From: Croceicoccus marinus
GTDB taxonomy: Bacteria; Pseudomonadota; Alphaproteobacteria; Sphingomonadales; Sphingomonadaceae
Length of the DNA: 64,000 nucleotides
Direction of reading: 5' to 3'
Assembly: GCF_001661675.2 (NCBI RefSeq)
Contig: NZ_CP019603.1
Coordinates: 186,001-250,000 of the forward strand
A program made the translations under genes and the position numbers. Shown piece after piece: positions 35,203 through 43,612 of this stretch (its first letter is position 1; each line of letters begins with the position of its first letter). The notes beneath the pieces are model-generated. The model was given only the letters and a program-made list of their open reading frames with translations, made no database searches and was not told the origin of the DNA.

Positions 35203-35533
35203 GATGAACCGGCTCGACCGGTCACCGCATCCAATCTAAAAAATTAGGGCTACTCCATGAAGATGGCTCAACACGGTCGCTTACCGGTGCTCCTTCAGAC
35301 CCTCGCAGACCATAACGGCAAGCACCGTCTACACGATCAGGTTCCCCGCCGACGCGCACCTCTTGCTAGTAAGCCAGCAGCACGAAGGAAAACAACGTTT
35401 GGCTTCACTTGAGATTCGTTCGAGAAAATCTGCGTCTGCTGCACTGACTGAGCTTTGTCGATAGCCAATCGAACGACTGACAGCATTTGATAGACTGCGC
35501 TGTCGGGTTCGGCATCAATCTACCGAGCGAGAA
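35203..35533. other. Intergenic stretch without recognisable gene
   Basis: About 330 bases between the HWE kinase start and the 3' end of the YetF-type gene. No ORF with ribosome-binding site, RNA gene or clear terminator was found. Confidence 0.5.
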
Positions 35534-36079
35534 TTAGTTAGCTTCTGAGTCCCGGGCAACATCACTCATCAATTCCGCGTCTTCAAGGGGAGTGTCGCTA
35601 TGCGGAATGACGGTCATCTTGCCATCGTTCTCGAGGATGACCCAGTTCGCATCCGTGAGCCGAGCGAAGCCTTGCTCGCGCAACACCGCGTAGATTTCGG
35701 CCTGCGAGATCCGTTCCTGCCGCATTGCCTCCTGTTTCATCCGTCCATTGTCGAGCAATAGGCGGGGGCGGGCCTTGATCAGTCTGCACACGATATCGCT
35801 GCGCAGGACGAACCACGTTACCAGCCATTGCAAAGCAAACAGGATGACGATCGAAAGCGCGGCATCAGCGATGCTCACGTCCTTAAGCAATATGCCCGAG
35901 GCAGCGAGACTGCCTACCGCTACCGTAACGATCCAGTCAAAATTGTTCATCTGCCCGGTGGTTCGTTTGCCCGCCAGGCGGGTCATCACGATGATGAGGA
36001 AGTAGAACACGACTGCGCTGATCGCCACGCTTTCGAGGCGATCGAGGCCATTGAACCAGGTGTCGATGGATTCGTTCAT
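35534..36079 (-). CDS. DUF421/YetF-family membrane protein
   Basis: 181 residues from the ATG at 36079 (AAGG eight bases upstream). Three N-terminal transmembrane helices include FYFLIIVMTRLAGKRTTGQMNNFDWIVTVAVGS, the diagnostic YetF segment. A soluble C-terminal domain follows, with RPRLLLDNGRM and LREQGFARLTDANWVILENDG. YetF-type proteins are common in Bacillus spores and in soil proteobacteria, often in stress regulons; the biochemical function is unknown. It sits between the HWE kinase and the YihY gene. Confidence 0.9.
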   Translation of the reverse strand: MNESIDTWFNGLDRLESVAISAVVFYFLIIVMTRLAGKRTTGQMNNFDWIVTVAVGSLAASGILLKDVSIADAALSIVILFALQWLVTWFVLRSDIVCRLIKARPRLLLDNGRMKQEAMRQERISQAEIYAVLREQGFARLTDANWVILENDGKMTVIPHSDTPLEDAELMSDVARDSEAN

Positions 36080-36147
36080 GATAATACCTTGCCACATCCT
36101 TCGCTGCCGAGCTTTCGAAATGATTTCTTCCGGCCTATGATCGGTGC

Positions 36148-37113
36148 CTACTTCTTGGTCTCGCCGACGGTGTCCGCCACGACCGCGCCACGCTCACCCA
36201 TCGGCTCGGGAGCTCCCGTGGTCGTATCCTTGCAAGTCTGGTGCTCGATCTCGGAATCCAGTTCCGCGCCCAGAAGCACGATGTAGGCCGACAGCCACAA
36301 CCAGGTCAGTAGGACGATGACACCACCCAGTGTGCCGTAGGTCTCGTTATAGCTGCTGAAATTGCGGACATAGAACGAAAAGCCGATCGAGCCTGCAATC
36401 CAGATCAGGATCGCCAACGATGAGCCCGGGGTGATCCAGCGCCACTTCGGATCGTCACGCGAGGGACCATAGCGATACAATACGGATAGTCCCCCCACCG
36501 CGATGACCGCCAGCACTAACCACCGCGCGTATGTCAGCACCGCTTCCCAATTCGCGGAGATGCCGATCGCATCGAGCAGGATCGGGACTCCGAGCATGAA
36601 ACCGATCGCGACGAGAAGCGCGAGGATCAGCAATACGGTCAGGCTAAGCGCCACAAGATTGAGCCGGACGAACCCGCGATCCTCGTCCTCGTCGTAGGCG
36701 ACGTTCATTCCTTCCATCAGCGTCTTCATGCCTTTCGACGCGCCATAGATCGCCAACAGGATGCTGAGCAGCGCCGCCCAACCCAGCGACGTGTCGGCCC
36801 CCGTCGCCACCTTTCGAGCTTGGGCCTGCAGAATGCGCGCCGCATCGGCGGGCAGTGCACCCGTCCAAGCCTCGATCTGGCCCTCGATTACCGCCGGGTC
36901 GACGACCAGGCCGGCTATCGAGATCGTCGCCGCGATCGCCGGAAAGGCCGCCAACAGGCCGAAGAAGGCAACGCCGGCGGACACCACGGACACATGATCG
37001 TCGCTCAGTTCGTCTTTGGTCCGCAACAGGATGTCCTTCCATCCCGACAAAGGGATGTGGGCAGGACGGGTCGCCGAACGGCCTCTTTGATTTGAATGTT
37101 TCTGATCTGACAT
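36148..37113 (-). CDS. YihY/BrkB-family inner-membrane protein
   Basis: 321 residues from the ATG at 37113 (MSDQKHSNQ). Six transmembrane segments and the family blocks SVVSAGVAFFGLLAAFPA and YGASKGMKTLMEGMNVAYDE are clear, with GGVIVLLTWLWLSAYIVLLGAELD near the C terminus. The start lies only nine bases after the -10 element of a perfect EcfG-type promoter, so the transcript would be leaderless or nearly so. The longer reading to 37335 would run through that promoter and is rejected. General-stress membrane protein by context; the role is unknown. Confidence 0.88.
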   Translation of the reverse strand: MSDQKHSNQRGRSATRPAHIPLSGWKDILLRTKDELSDDHVSVVSAGVAFFGLLAAFPAIAATISIAGLVVDPAVIEGQIEAWTGALPADAARILQAQARKVATGADTSLGWAALLSILLAIYGASKGMKTLMEGMNVAYDEDEDRGFVRLNLVALSLTVLLILALLVAIGFMLGVPILLDAIGISANWEAVLTYARWLVLAVIAVGGLSVLYRYGPSRDDPKWRWITPGSSLAILIWIAGSIGFSFYVRNFSSYNETYGTLGGVIVLLTWLWLSAYIVLLGAELDSEIEHQTCKDTTTGAPEPMGERGAVVADTVGETKK

Positions 37114-37122
37114 GCCGACGTT

Positions 37123-37148
37123 AACGCAAGGCCGGGACTGCAGGTTCC
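37123..37148 (-). promoter_or_regulatory. EcfG (general stress sigma factor) promoter for the YihY gene
   Basis: On the minus strand GGAAC (37144-37148) is followed after exactly 17 bases by CGTT (37123-37126). This matches the published alphaproteobacterial EcfG consensus GGAAC-N16/17-CGTT. The ATG of the YihY gene is nine bases downstream. Confidence 0.75.
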
Positions 37149-37202
37149 ATATGTCGAGCGAAGCGTGGAAAAGACGCGCTGTTACCTGATATGTGTTAAG
37201 TT

Positions 37203-37228
37203 GGAACAGTTTAGCGTTGAAAGTGGTT
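37203..37228 (+). promoter_or_regulatory. Probable EcfG-type promoter of the stress trio
   Basis: GGAAC (37203-37207), 17 bases, then GGTT (37225-37228): a full -35 and a -10 with one mismatch to CGTT. The predicted start site near 37235 lies about 30 bases before the ATG at 37266, leaving room for its ribosome-binding site. Confidence 0.5.
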
Positions 37229-37265
37229 CGCCTTAGTGAAACAGTATTGGGACAGGAGATATCGA

Positions 37266-37787
37266 ATGACGGTAAATTCATCATCCGCCCCGAGCGGCTC
37301 TGGCGATGTTCGGAGCGAGCTGAAGGGCGACGCAAACGATTTGGCGGAGAACGCCAAAGGCCGCGCTGAGCGCGAAGCGCAATCTCGCAAAGAGCAGGCG
37401 AGCGGCGTCGCTAAGTCGACCTCCTCGGCGTTGCGGTCCGCGGCGCAGGAGTTGGAGAACGACGAGCAAGCCCCGACCTGGCTTTCTTCCGGGTTCCGGC
37501 AAGCGGCGGACAAGCTATCGGACATGGCCGACACACTGCAGGGGAAGAGCGTCGGCGACATCACGCAACAGACCAATCGCTTTGCACGCGAGAACCCGGG
37601 GACGTTCCTTGCCGGTTCGGCCGCCGCCGGGTTTGGATTGGCGCGCATCTTGCGAGCGGGCGCGGAGCATAAGGGTCAGACGGAGTCTCCCGCAGCAGAT
37701 GTCGGCTCGACAGGTGGTAGTTCCTATCGAGAATCTGCAACCTCCCCGGTATCGACGACGACATCTCGTTCGGGAGGAGTGCTATGA
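37266..37787 (+). CDS. Nutrient-deprivation/stress-type protein with amphipathic helix (first of stress trio)
   Basis: 173 residues from the ATG at 37266, preceded by CAGGAG. The N-terminal part is rich in Ala/Glu/Lys helices (DVRSELKGDANDLAENAKGR). The C-terminal part has SVGDITQQTNRFARENPGTFLAGSAAAGFGLARIL, resembling proteins encoded together with holin-like and DUF3618 genes in many alphaproteobacteria. One short hydrophobic helix is present. Overlaps the next gene by four bases (ATGA). Stress regulon membership is inferred from the promoter and the partners. Confidence 0.7.
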   Translation: MTVNSSSAPSGSGDVRSELKGDANDLAENAKGRAEREAQSRKEQASGVAKSTSSALRSAAQELENDEQAPTWLSSGFRQAADKLSDMADTLQGKSVGDITQQTNRFARENPGTFLAGSAAAGFGLARILRAGAEHKGQTESPAADVGSTGGSSYRESATSPVSTTTSRSGGVL

Positions 37788-38233
37788 ACCGCGATTCGCA
37801 TACGACCGAAATCGGCGGTCAAGCGCGCAGTGACACTTCGAACGAGAACGTCGTCGATCTGCTCGGCAAATTAACTCACCAGGGTGCCCACCTCGCGCAG
37901 GAACAGCTGAACCTCGTACAGGCTGAAATGCGCGAGGCGGTCAACGACATCAAGCAGGCGATCGCGGCCAGCCTCGGCGCCGCGGTGGTCGGCATCGCGG
38001 GTCTGGGCGTGCTGCTGATGGGGCTCGCTTATCTCCTGGGCGATGCGATCGACGATCTGGGTCTTGGCACCCTTATCGTCGGCGTCATCACGCTCATCAT
38101 CGCCGGCATCCTCTTCATGGGGGCGCGCAAGAAGCTCGCCGCAACCAACCTATCCCCGCAACGCACGATAGAGACCGCCGAGCGCACGCCCGACGCGGCG
38201 ACCGGCAACCTCACCGGACCTGGAGCACGCTAA
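37784..38233 (+). CDS. Phage-holin-like membrane protein (DUF1469/PF07332 type)
   Basis: 149 residues. A helical N-terminal part contains LLGKLTHQGAHLAQEQLNLVQAEMREAV, followed by two transmembrane helices (about 65-90 and 95-115). This is the layout of the holin superfamily III (PF07332) chromosomal proteins, not of phage lysis genes. It is translationally coupled to both neighbours (ATGA upstream, TAATG downstream). Probable envelope stress function. Confidence 0.85.
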   Translation: MNRDSHTTEIGGQARSDTSNENVVDLLGKLTHQGAHLAQEQLNLVQAEMREAVNDIKQAIAASLGAAVVGIAGLGVLLMGLAYLLGDAIDDLGLGTLIVGVITLIIAGILFMGARKKLAATNLSPQRTIETAERTPDAATGNLTGPGAR

Positions 38234-39087
38234 TGACCGATACCGACACCCGCGATCCGGACGAGATCGAACGGGAAATCCGCCAGACCCAGCGCGAGAT
38301 GAGCCGAACCGTCGACACGATCGGCGAGCAGTTCACCCCCCGCAGCCTTCTCAACGCCTTGCTCGACAAGGCGGAAGAGAACGATGTCGATGCCCGCGCG
38401 ATCCTCGACGGTGCGCGCCGCAACCCGATAGCTTTGGGGCTGATCGCTGCCGGTGGCATCTGGCTCATAAGCGACAGCGATGCCAAACTTTCGACCTTCA
38501 AGTCCTCGGACGACGATGCGATGACAGGCGACAGCTGGATCGATGGCCCTGAGCATCTTCACCACCGCGGTTATGTCGATCATATGGCTCGCATCGAACC
38601 GCGCGCCGACGAGGACGACCTCGCCTACCGCCGGCGACGCGACGATGCGCGAGCAAGCTACCTTATGATCGAGCGTGGTCACGACGAGGAGGAAAGCGGC
38701 TTCCGCAAGCGGCTCGACGAGGCGACCGAACAGATGCGACAACGGCGCGATCATCTGGCGCAGCAGGCAAGTTCCTTAGGGCGCAAGTCGCGCGAGCGGG
38801 GTGGCCGAGCCGCCGAGAAGGTCCAGGGAGCATACTATGACAACCCTATCTTGGGTGGGTTGGCTGCTGCGTTCGTCGGAGCGATCGCAGGTGCCGCTAT
38901 TCCCGCGACGCGGACCGAGGAAGAGCAGTTGGGATCGCTCGGGGCTAAGGCGCTCAATGAGGCCGAAGGGCACGCCGAGCACCTCGCCGAGAAGGCGCGC
39001 GCCAAGAAGGATGAAGTGGTATCGAAGGCCGAGAATAAGATGGCGGCGGACGAAAAGTCGACAAGCGCTTCGACTTCGGCCGGATAA
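38233..39087 (+). CDS. DUF3618-domain membrane protein
   Basis: 284 residues. The opening DTRDPDEIEREIRQTQREMSRTVDTI is the DUF3618 signature, followed by NPIALGLIAAGGIWLIS, a transmembrane helix. A long charged helical middle follows, then a second hydrophobic segment (NPILGGLAAAFVGAIAGAAIP) and an Ala/Lys/Glu-rich tail. Third gene of the stress trio. A strong terminator follows at 39183-39211. Confidence 0.88.
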   Translation: MTDTDTRDPDEIEREIRQTQREMSRTVDTIGEQFTPRSLLNALLDKAEENDVDARAILDGARRNPIALGLIAAGGIWLISDSDAKLSTFKSSDDDAMTGDSWIDGPEHLHHRGYVDHMARIEPRADEDDLAYRRRRDDARASYLMIERGHDEEESGFRKRLDEATEQMRQRRDHLAQQASSLGRKSRERGGRAAEKVQGAYYDNPILGGLAAAFVGAIAGAAIPATRTEEEQLGSLGAKALNEAEGHAEHLAEKARAKKDEVVSKAENKMAADEKSTSASTSAG

Positions 39088-39182
39088 TCCTTCGTCCTTG
39101 CGCTGAGCGCTGCGATGTTAGCCTCCGGACGGCAAGCCTTGAATCGTTCGTTACTGGCTGCGTCTATTTGGAACTGATATAG

Positions 39183-39211
39183 AAAGGCCCGCCATTCAAT
39201 GGCGGGCCTTT
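39183..39211 (+). terminator. Strong terminator after the stress trio
   Basis: Perfect 14-bp inverted repeat AAAGGCCCGCCATT / AATGGCGGGCCTTT around a single C, followed by TCCTT. The A/T ends allow function on both strands, so it may also end transcripts of the minus-strand fragment at 39243. Confidence 0.9.
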
Positions 39212-39242
39212 CCTTATCTGCCAGTTTGTCAAACCCAGCGAA

Positions 39243-39375
39243 TTACATCGTGTCAGCCTGATCCTCGAGCCGCTCGGCCTGCTGTTCGGTCTCGGCGGCT
39301 TCAGCCGCCATGCCTGCGTCCTCCAGAGCATCCGCCTGCGCTTCGAGCGCGACGGCCGGACCCGGTGGTGGCCGT
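39243..39375 (-). pseudogene. C-terminal fragment of an unknown Ala/Glu-rich protein
   Basis: A minus-strand frame ending at TAA 39243-39245 encodes about 43 residues: VALEAQADALEDAGMAAEAA, then TEQQAERLEDQADTM. The composition is typical of natural helical C termini in this genome and unlike the flanking IS sequence. The front of the gene is missing where transposase-derived sequence begins (about 39370). Confidence 0.45.
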
Positions 39376-39560
39376 CACAGATCAGCTCCACGCCTGGTAT
39401 CGGGCCGAGCCATGGCGGACAGGGCGCGAACTTATGGAACGCTTGCAGCGCGAGCACCCTGGCCAATATCCAGACAAGCTTTACGGACCATTCAGCGCCG
39501 CCTCAAGATATGGCGAGCCGAAGAAGCACAGCGCCTGGTCTTCGGCCCCCGAACCGAGGT
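39371..39560 (+). pseudogene. C-terminal fragment of an IS transposase
   Basis: The plus frame reads AVTDQLHAWYRAEPWRTGRELMERLQREHPGQYPD. After a one-base shift it continues ALRTIQRRLKIWRAEEAQRLVFG, the C-terminal tail typical of IS481/integrase-core-type transposases that end in LRTxQRRxKxWR. No catalytic core is present. Confidence 0.6.
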
Positions 39561-39577
39561 CGACGAAATTTCTGTCC

Positions 39578-39628
39578 ATGTGGGGAGAGAGCCGGCTGCG
39601 CTACGCTTCGCCGGCTCTCTCCCCACAT
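39578..39628. repeat. Perfect 19-bp inverted repeat
   Basis: ATGTGGGGAGAGAGCCGGC at 39578-39596 and its exact reverse complement at 39610-39628, separated by 13 bases. No T-tract follows on either strand. It lies at the junction between the transposase tail and the truncated istA, so it may be a mobile-element end pair or a REP-like element rather than a terminator. Confidence 0.8.
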
Positions 39629-39751
39629 TCCCTCGATCTGGCTGACGGAATACAAGATTGCTAAGGGAACATTTAGGTGAGGCAACCGAACCATCGATCG
39701 GAAACATCTCTCCGTGAGGCAATACGTCCTCCCACCCAGATCGTTGCGCCA

Positions 39752-40789
39752 CACCGGCCGGTTGGCGAACGAGGCCGGCACGCTGTAGCGGTTGCGCTCG
39801 AAGTGAACGAGACAGGTCGGCGAGACGCGCTTGCCATGCTCCACGAAGCCATCGAAGGGCCTGCCGGCGGGCATCAGGCTCGCGGTCTCGTCAGCCCAGG
39901 CATCGGCGACAGAGCCGGGCTCGATCCCGTGCGGGATGTCTTTCCAAAGCGCGATGCATCGTTCTTCCAGCCACAGGTTCAGGCCATCGAGGCTCTCGGC
40001 CTGCGGAACGGGCTGCCAGAGCCGGTGCCGTGCATCCTGGACGTTCTTCTCGATCTGTCCCTTCTCCCAACCCGCTGCCGGATTGCAGAACTGTGCCTCG
40101 AACAGATAATGGCTGACCATCGCCAGGAAGCGCGTGTTGACGCTGCGTTCCTTGCCGCGTCCGACCTTGTCGACGGCCGTGCGCATGTTGTCGTAGATCC
40201 CCCGGCGCGGCACGCCGCCCAGCACGCGGAAGGCATGATTATGGGCGTCGAACAGCATCTCGTGGGTCTGCAGCAGATAGGCGCGGACGATGAAGGCCCG
40301 GCTGTAGCTCAGCTTGACATGCGCGACCTGCAACTTGGTGCGAACGCCGCCAATGATCGCCCAATCCTCGCTCCAGTCGAACTGGAATGCCTCGCCCGGC
40401 GCAAAGGACAGCGGAACGAATGTTCCCCGGTCGCTCATGTGCTGCTGGCGCCGGTAGTCTTCACGCCAATCCCGGGCAAAGGCGGCGACGCGATTATAGG
40501 AGCCGTCATAGCCCAGGCTGACCAGATCGGCGTGCAACTGCTTGACGGTTTGCTTCTGCTTGCGCAACCGGGCCATCTCCCGGCGCAGCCAGAGCGCGAG
40601 CCGCTCTGCAAACGGGTCCAGCCTGCTCGGCCGCTCGGGCACCTTGAACTGGGGCTCGGCCGTGCCAGCACGCAGGTACTTGCGGATCGTATTGCGTGAC
40701 AGTCCCGTGCGTCTCGCAATCTCCCGGATCGAAAGCTGGTCTCGATAATGCCAGCGCCGGATTACGCTCAATAACGCCATGTCCAACAC
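39752..40789 (-). pseudogene. Truncated IS21-family istA
   Basis: About 345 residues of IstA are intact: the helix-turn-helix SIREIARRTGLSRNTIRKYL, the DDE core from FQFDWSEDW through GWEKGQIEKNVQDARHRLW, and RFERNRYSVPASFANRPV-type sequence. At 39752 homology stops and 82 unrelated codons follow, crossing the 19-bp inverted repeat. The C-terminal part and all of istB are missing. The IS21 left end with two TCTCAGTGGAAAT repeats lies upstream, ending at 40892. The element cannot transpose alone. Confidence 0.85.
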
Positions 40790-40839
40790 TCCATCATCCC
40801 CCGCTCGCCAAAGTCAGGGGTGAGTTCAACATGGGTCAA

Positions 40840-40892
40840 TTCTCAGTGGAAATTCTTACCGCACCCGGGACACTTCTCAGTGGAAATCAACA
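40840..40892. repeat. IS21 terminal repeats of the truncated element
   Basis: Two copies of TCTCAGTGGAAAT (near 40841 and 40875) with the end ...AAATCAACA at 40892 match the ends of the complete IS21-type element at 55325-57829 (TGTTGATTTCCACTGAGAG). They mark the left end of the truncated copy. Confidence 0.8.
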
Positions 40893-41013
40893 GTTCGAGG
40901 TGTGAATCGGCGTGCAATTGGTGCCCACCTGACTTGGTGATCGGCGCCTAATCGGGGACCACCTCCGGGTCATCTATATTCGTTGGCTATTTGGGCTGAC
41001 GACGAAGCGGAGG

Positions 41014-41783
41014 ATGACGACGGTGGAGACGATTGGCCGGATCAGGCGCGCATATTTCGTGCAGCGGCAGTCGGTGCGCGAGATCGCGCGGCGGCTGCAT
41101 GTATCGAGGAAGACCGTCAGGAAGGCGATTGAGGCCGAGGACGGCAAGTTCATCTACGATCGCACGGTTCAGCCGAAGCCCAAGCTCGGCGCCTACGTTG
41201 AAGAACTCGAACGATTGCTGGCGGAGAACGAACGCAAGCCGCGGCGCGAACGGCTGACGCTGATCCGGTTGTTCGAAGCGTTGCGAGCCCAGCGATATGA
41301 AGGCGGTTACGATACGGTTCGCCGGCATGCGCGCCGCTGGCAACGCGAGGAAGTCGGCCGCACGGCAACTGTTTTTCGTGCCACTGAGTTTTGATCCCGG
41401 CGAGGCTTACCAGTTCGACTGGAGTCACGAGGTTGTGGTTCTGGCAGGCGTGCCGACGACAATGAAGGTCGCCTATATGCGGTTGTGCCATAACCGGATG
41501 TTCTTCGTGCGAGCCTATCCGCGCGAGACGCAGGAGATGGTGTTCGACGCTCATGCCCGGGCCTTCGCCTTCTTCGGCGGCATCTGCACACGCAGGATAT
41601 ACGACAACATGACGACCGCGGTGGATGCGGTGTTCCCCGGCAAGGAACGCAAGTTCAATCGCCGGTTCCTGCAGTTGTGCAACCACTACCTGTTCGAGCC
41701 CGTCGCATGTACGCCGGCGGCGGGATGGGAGAAGGGCCAGGTAGGTATGGTGCGCGAACGCTTCTTCACGCCCCGGCTGCGCT
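41014..41783 (+). pseudogene. Second-type IS21-family istA, frameshifted and truncated
   Basis: Distinct from the other IS21 copies. The N-terminal frame gives RRAYFVQRQSVREIARRLHVSRKTVRKAI; the second frame resumes with FVPLSFDPGEAYQFDWSHE and runs to FEPVACTPAAGWEKGQV. They are joined by one extra T in a run of five (41370-41376). The gene is cut at 41783 by IS256 copy 2, losing the C terminus and istB. Confidence 0.8.
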
Positions 41784-43105
41784 GGGACTGTCAGGAATTC
41801 CGTGTGTGGGCGGGCATAATGGGTAAGAAGGAGTCCCACTATGTCCCGACGCAAAGAACCTGCGATCCCCAATGAGCTGCTGGACCAGCTTTTGGCTGGC
41901 GGTGCTGCCAGTGCCGCTTTCGAACAAGGCGGCTTGCTGGATTCTCTGAAGAAGGCGCTGACCGAGCGCGCCTTGAATGCGGAGATGGATCACCATCTGA
42001 CCAGCGACGAAGAAGCCGGGAACACGCGCAATGGCTATGGCCGCAAGAGCGTGACCACCGATGCCGGCAAGCTGGAGATCGATGTCCCGCGCGATCGTCA
42101 GTCGAGCTTCGAGCCGCAACTGATCGCGAAGTACCAGCGCCGTTTCCCCGGCTTCGATGACAAGATCATATCGATGTACGCGCGCGGCATGAGCACCCGG
42201 GAGATCACCGGGCATCTGCACGATCTGTATGGCATTGACGTGTCGCCGGACCTGATCAGCACCGTGACCGACGCCGTGCTCGACGAAGTCGCCAGCTGGC
42301 AGCAACGGCCGCTCGATCCGGTTTACCCGCTCGTTTTCTTTGATGCGATCCGGGTCAAGATCCGCGATGAAGGCATGGTCCGCAACAAGGCGATCCACAT
42401 CGCGTTGGGCGTCCGCGCTGATGGCGCCAAGGAGGTGCTGGGCCTGTGGCTCGAGCAGAACGAAGGCGCCAAGTTCTGGCTGCGGGTGATGAACGAGCTC
42501 AAGAACCGCGGGACCGAGGATATCCTGCTTGCCGTGGTCGATGGGCTCAAGGGCTTCCCCGAGGCCATCACCGCCGTGTTTCCCGAAGCCGTGGTCCAGA
42601 CATGCATCGTCCATTTGCTGCGCAATTCCATGGACTTCGTGTCCTGGAAGGACCGCAAGGGGCTGGCGACGGCGCTCAAGGAAATCTACCGCGCCCCCAG
42701 CGCCGAGGCCGCCGAACAGGCGCTCACCTCGTTCGAGGCTGGTCCCTGGGGCAAGCGTTATCCCGCCATCGGCCAGAGCTGGCGACGTGCCTGGGCCGAG
42801 GTCATCCCGTTTTTTGCGTTCCCTGATGAGGTTCGCCGGATCGTTTACACCACGAATTCCATCGAGGCCCTCAACTCGAAGCTCCGCAGAGCCGTCAGGG
42901 CGAGAGGCCACTTCCCGAGCGACGAGGCCGCCACCAAACTGCTTTATCTGATCTTGAACCGATCGGAGAAAGAGTGGAAAATGCCGCCGCGTGAGTGGAC
43001 CATGGCAAAGGCCCAGTTCGCCGTGATATTCGGTGAGCGCTTCATCAAAGCCATGGCGGCGTAATGTTCAACCGCCCGTCCATACACGGAATTCCTGACA
43101 GTCCC
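41784..43105 (+). mobile_element. IS256-family insertion sequence, copy 2
   Basis: 1322 bp with ends GGGACTGTCAGGAATTCC. Unlike copy 1 it has no matching direct repeats: the left flank is istA (GCTGCGCT) and the right flank (CACGCTGC) leads into IS66 debris. The two sides therefore come from different places, and a deletion or recombination followed insertion. Confidence 0.92.
41841..43064 (+). CDS. IS256-family transposase (intact)
   Basis: 407 residues from the ATG at 41841 (MSRRKEPAIPNELLDQ). The family features are complete: N-terminal helical DNA-binding part, GKLEIDVPRDRQSSFEPQL, the DDE residues in VFFDAI, VVDGLKGFPEAI and TNSIEALNSK, and the TCIVHLLRNS block. Likely functional and able to move copy 1 in trans. 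Confidence 0.95.
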   Translation: MSRRKEPAIPNELLDQLLAGGAASAAFEQGGLLDSLKKALTERALNAEMDHHLTSDEEAGNTRNGYGRKSVTTDAGKLEIDVPRDRQSSFEPQLIAKYQRRFPGFDDKIISMYARGMSTREITGHLHDLYGIDVSPDLISTVTDAVLDEVASWQQRPLDPVYPLVFFDAIRVKIRDEGMVRNKAIHIALGVRADGAKEVLGLWLEQNEGAKFWLRVMNELKNRGTEDILLAVVDGLKGFPEAITAVFPEAVVQTCIVHLLRNSMDFVSWKDRKGLATALKEIYRAPSAEAAEQALTSFEAGPWGKRYPAIGQSWRRAWAEVIPFFAFPDEVRRIVYTTNSIEALNSKLRRAVRARGHFPSDEAATKLLYLILNRSEKEWKMPPREWTMAKAQFAVIFGERFIKAMAA

Positions 43106-43134
43106 CACGCTGCGGAAACCATCTTGGCCAGCAA

Positions 43135-43350
43135 CTACACACAGTTGCATCCAAAGGCCGAACATATGCACGCAAACGATCCGATCAAAAATCTTCTACT
43201 TCGCCTCTTGTAAGAGGGAGCCGTCCACATACGCCAGATGATCTTGACCAGCGATCCCGTCCGCCCTCGGAACACGAACAGGTCGCCGCCATGTGGATCG
43301 CGCTTCAGGCCCTGCTGAACCTGCAAGGCCAACCCCTGCATGCCCTTGCG
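43135..43350 (-). pseudogene. IS66-family TnpB fragment
   Basis: MRKGMQGLALQVQQGLKRDP and GDLFVFRGRTGSLVKIIW are diagnostic for the IS66 accessory protein TnpB (Orf2). The N-terminal about 20 residues are out of frame and a stop precedes MRKG. The 3' end approaches IS256 copy 2. Confidence 0.8.
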
Positions 43351-43612
43351 CATCTATGGACACCCCTTGCTGTGCAAGGTTTTTCTGATCATGTGCAGAT
43401 CGGATTGGCTGCTGCCATCTATCCGGCCTGAGCGGCAAAGGCTCGGCCTTGGTGAGATCCGCCCATCGACTTCCCATCATATCATCGAACTCAAGGTTCA
43501 ATGCGCAAACCGGGCTCGTCGACGCCGGTCACCGACCGGTCCTGCCACCATGTTCAAATTGCCCTCACAGTCTCGTTCAAATGTTCGTTATGTCACTCCG
43601 ATCACGCGTTGA

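Noticed and set aside
39578..39628. Rho-independent terminator
   Set aside because: The hairpin is strong but lacks a T-tract on either strand and does not follow an intact gene.
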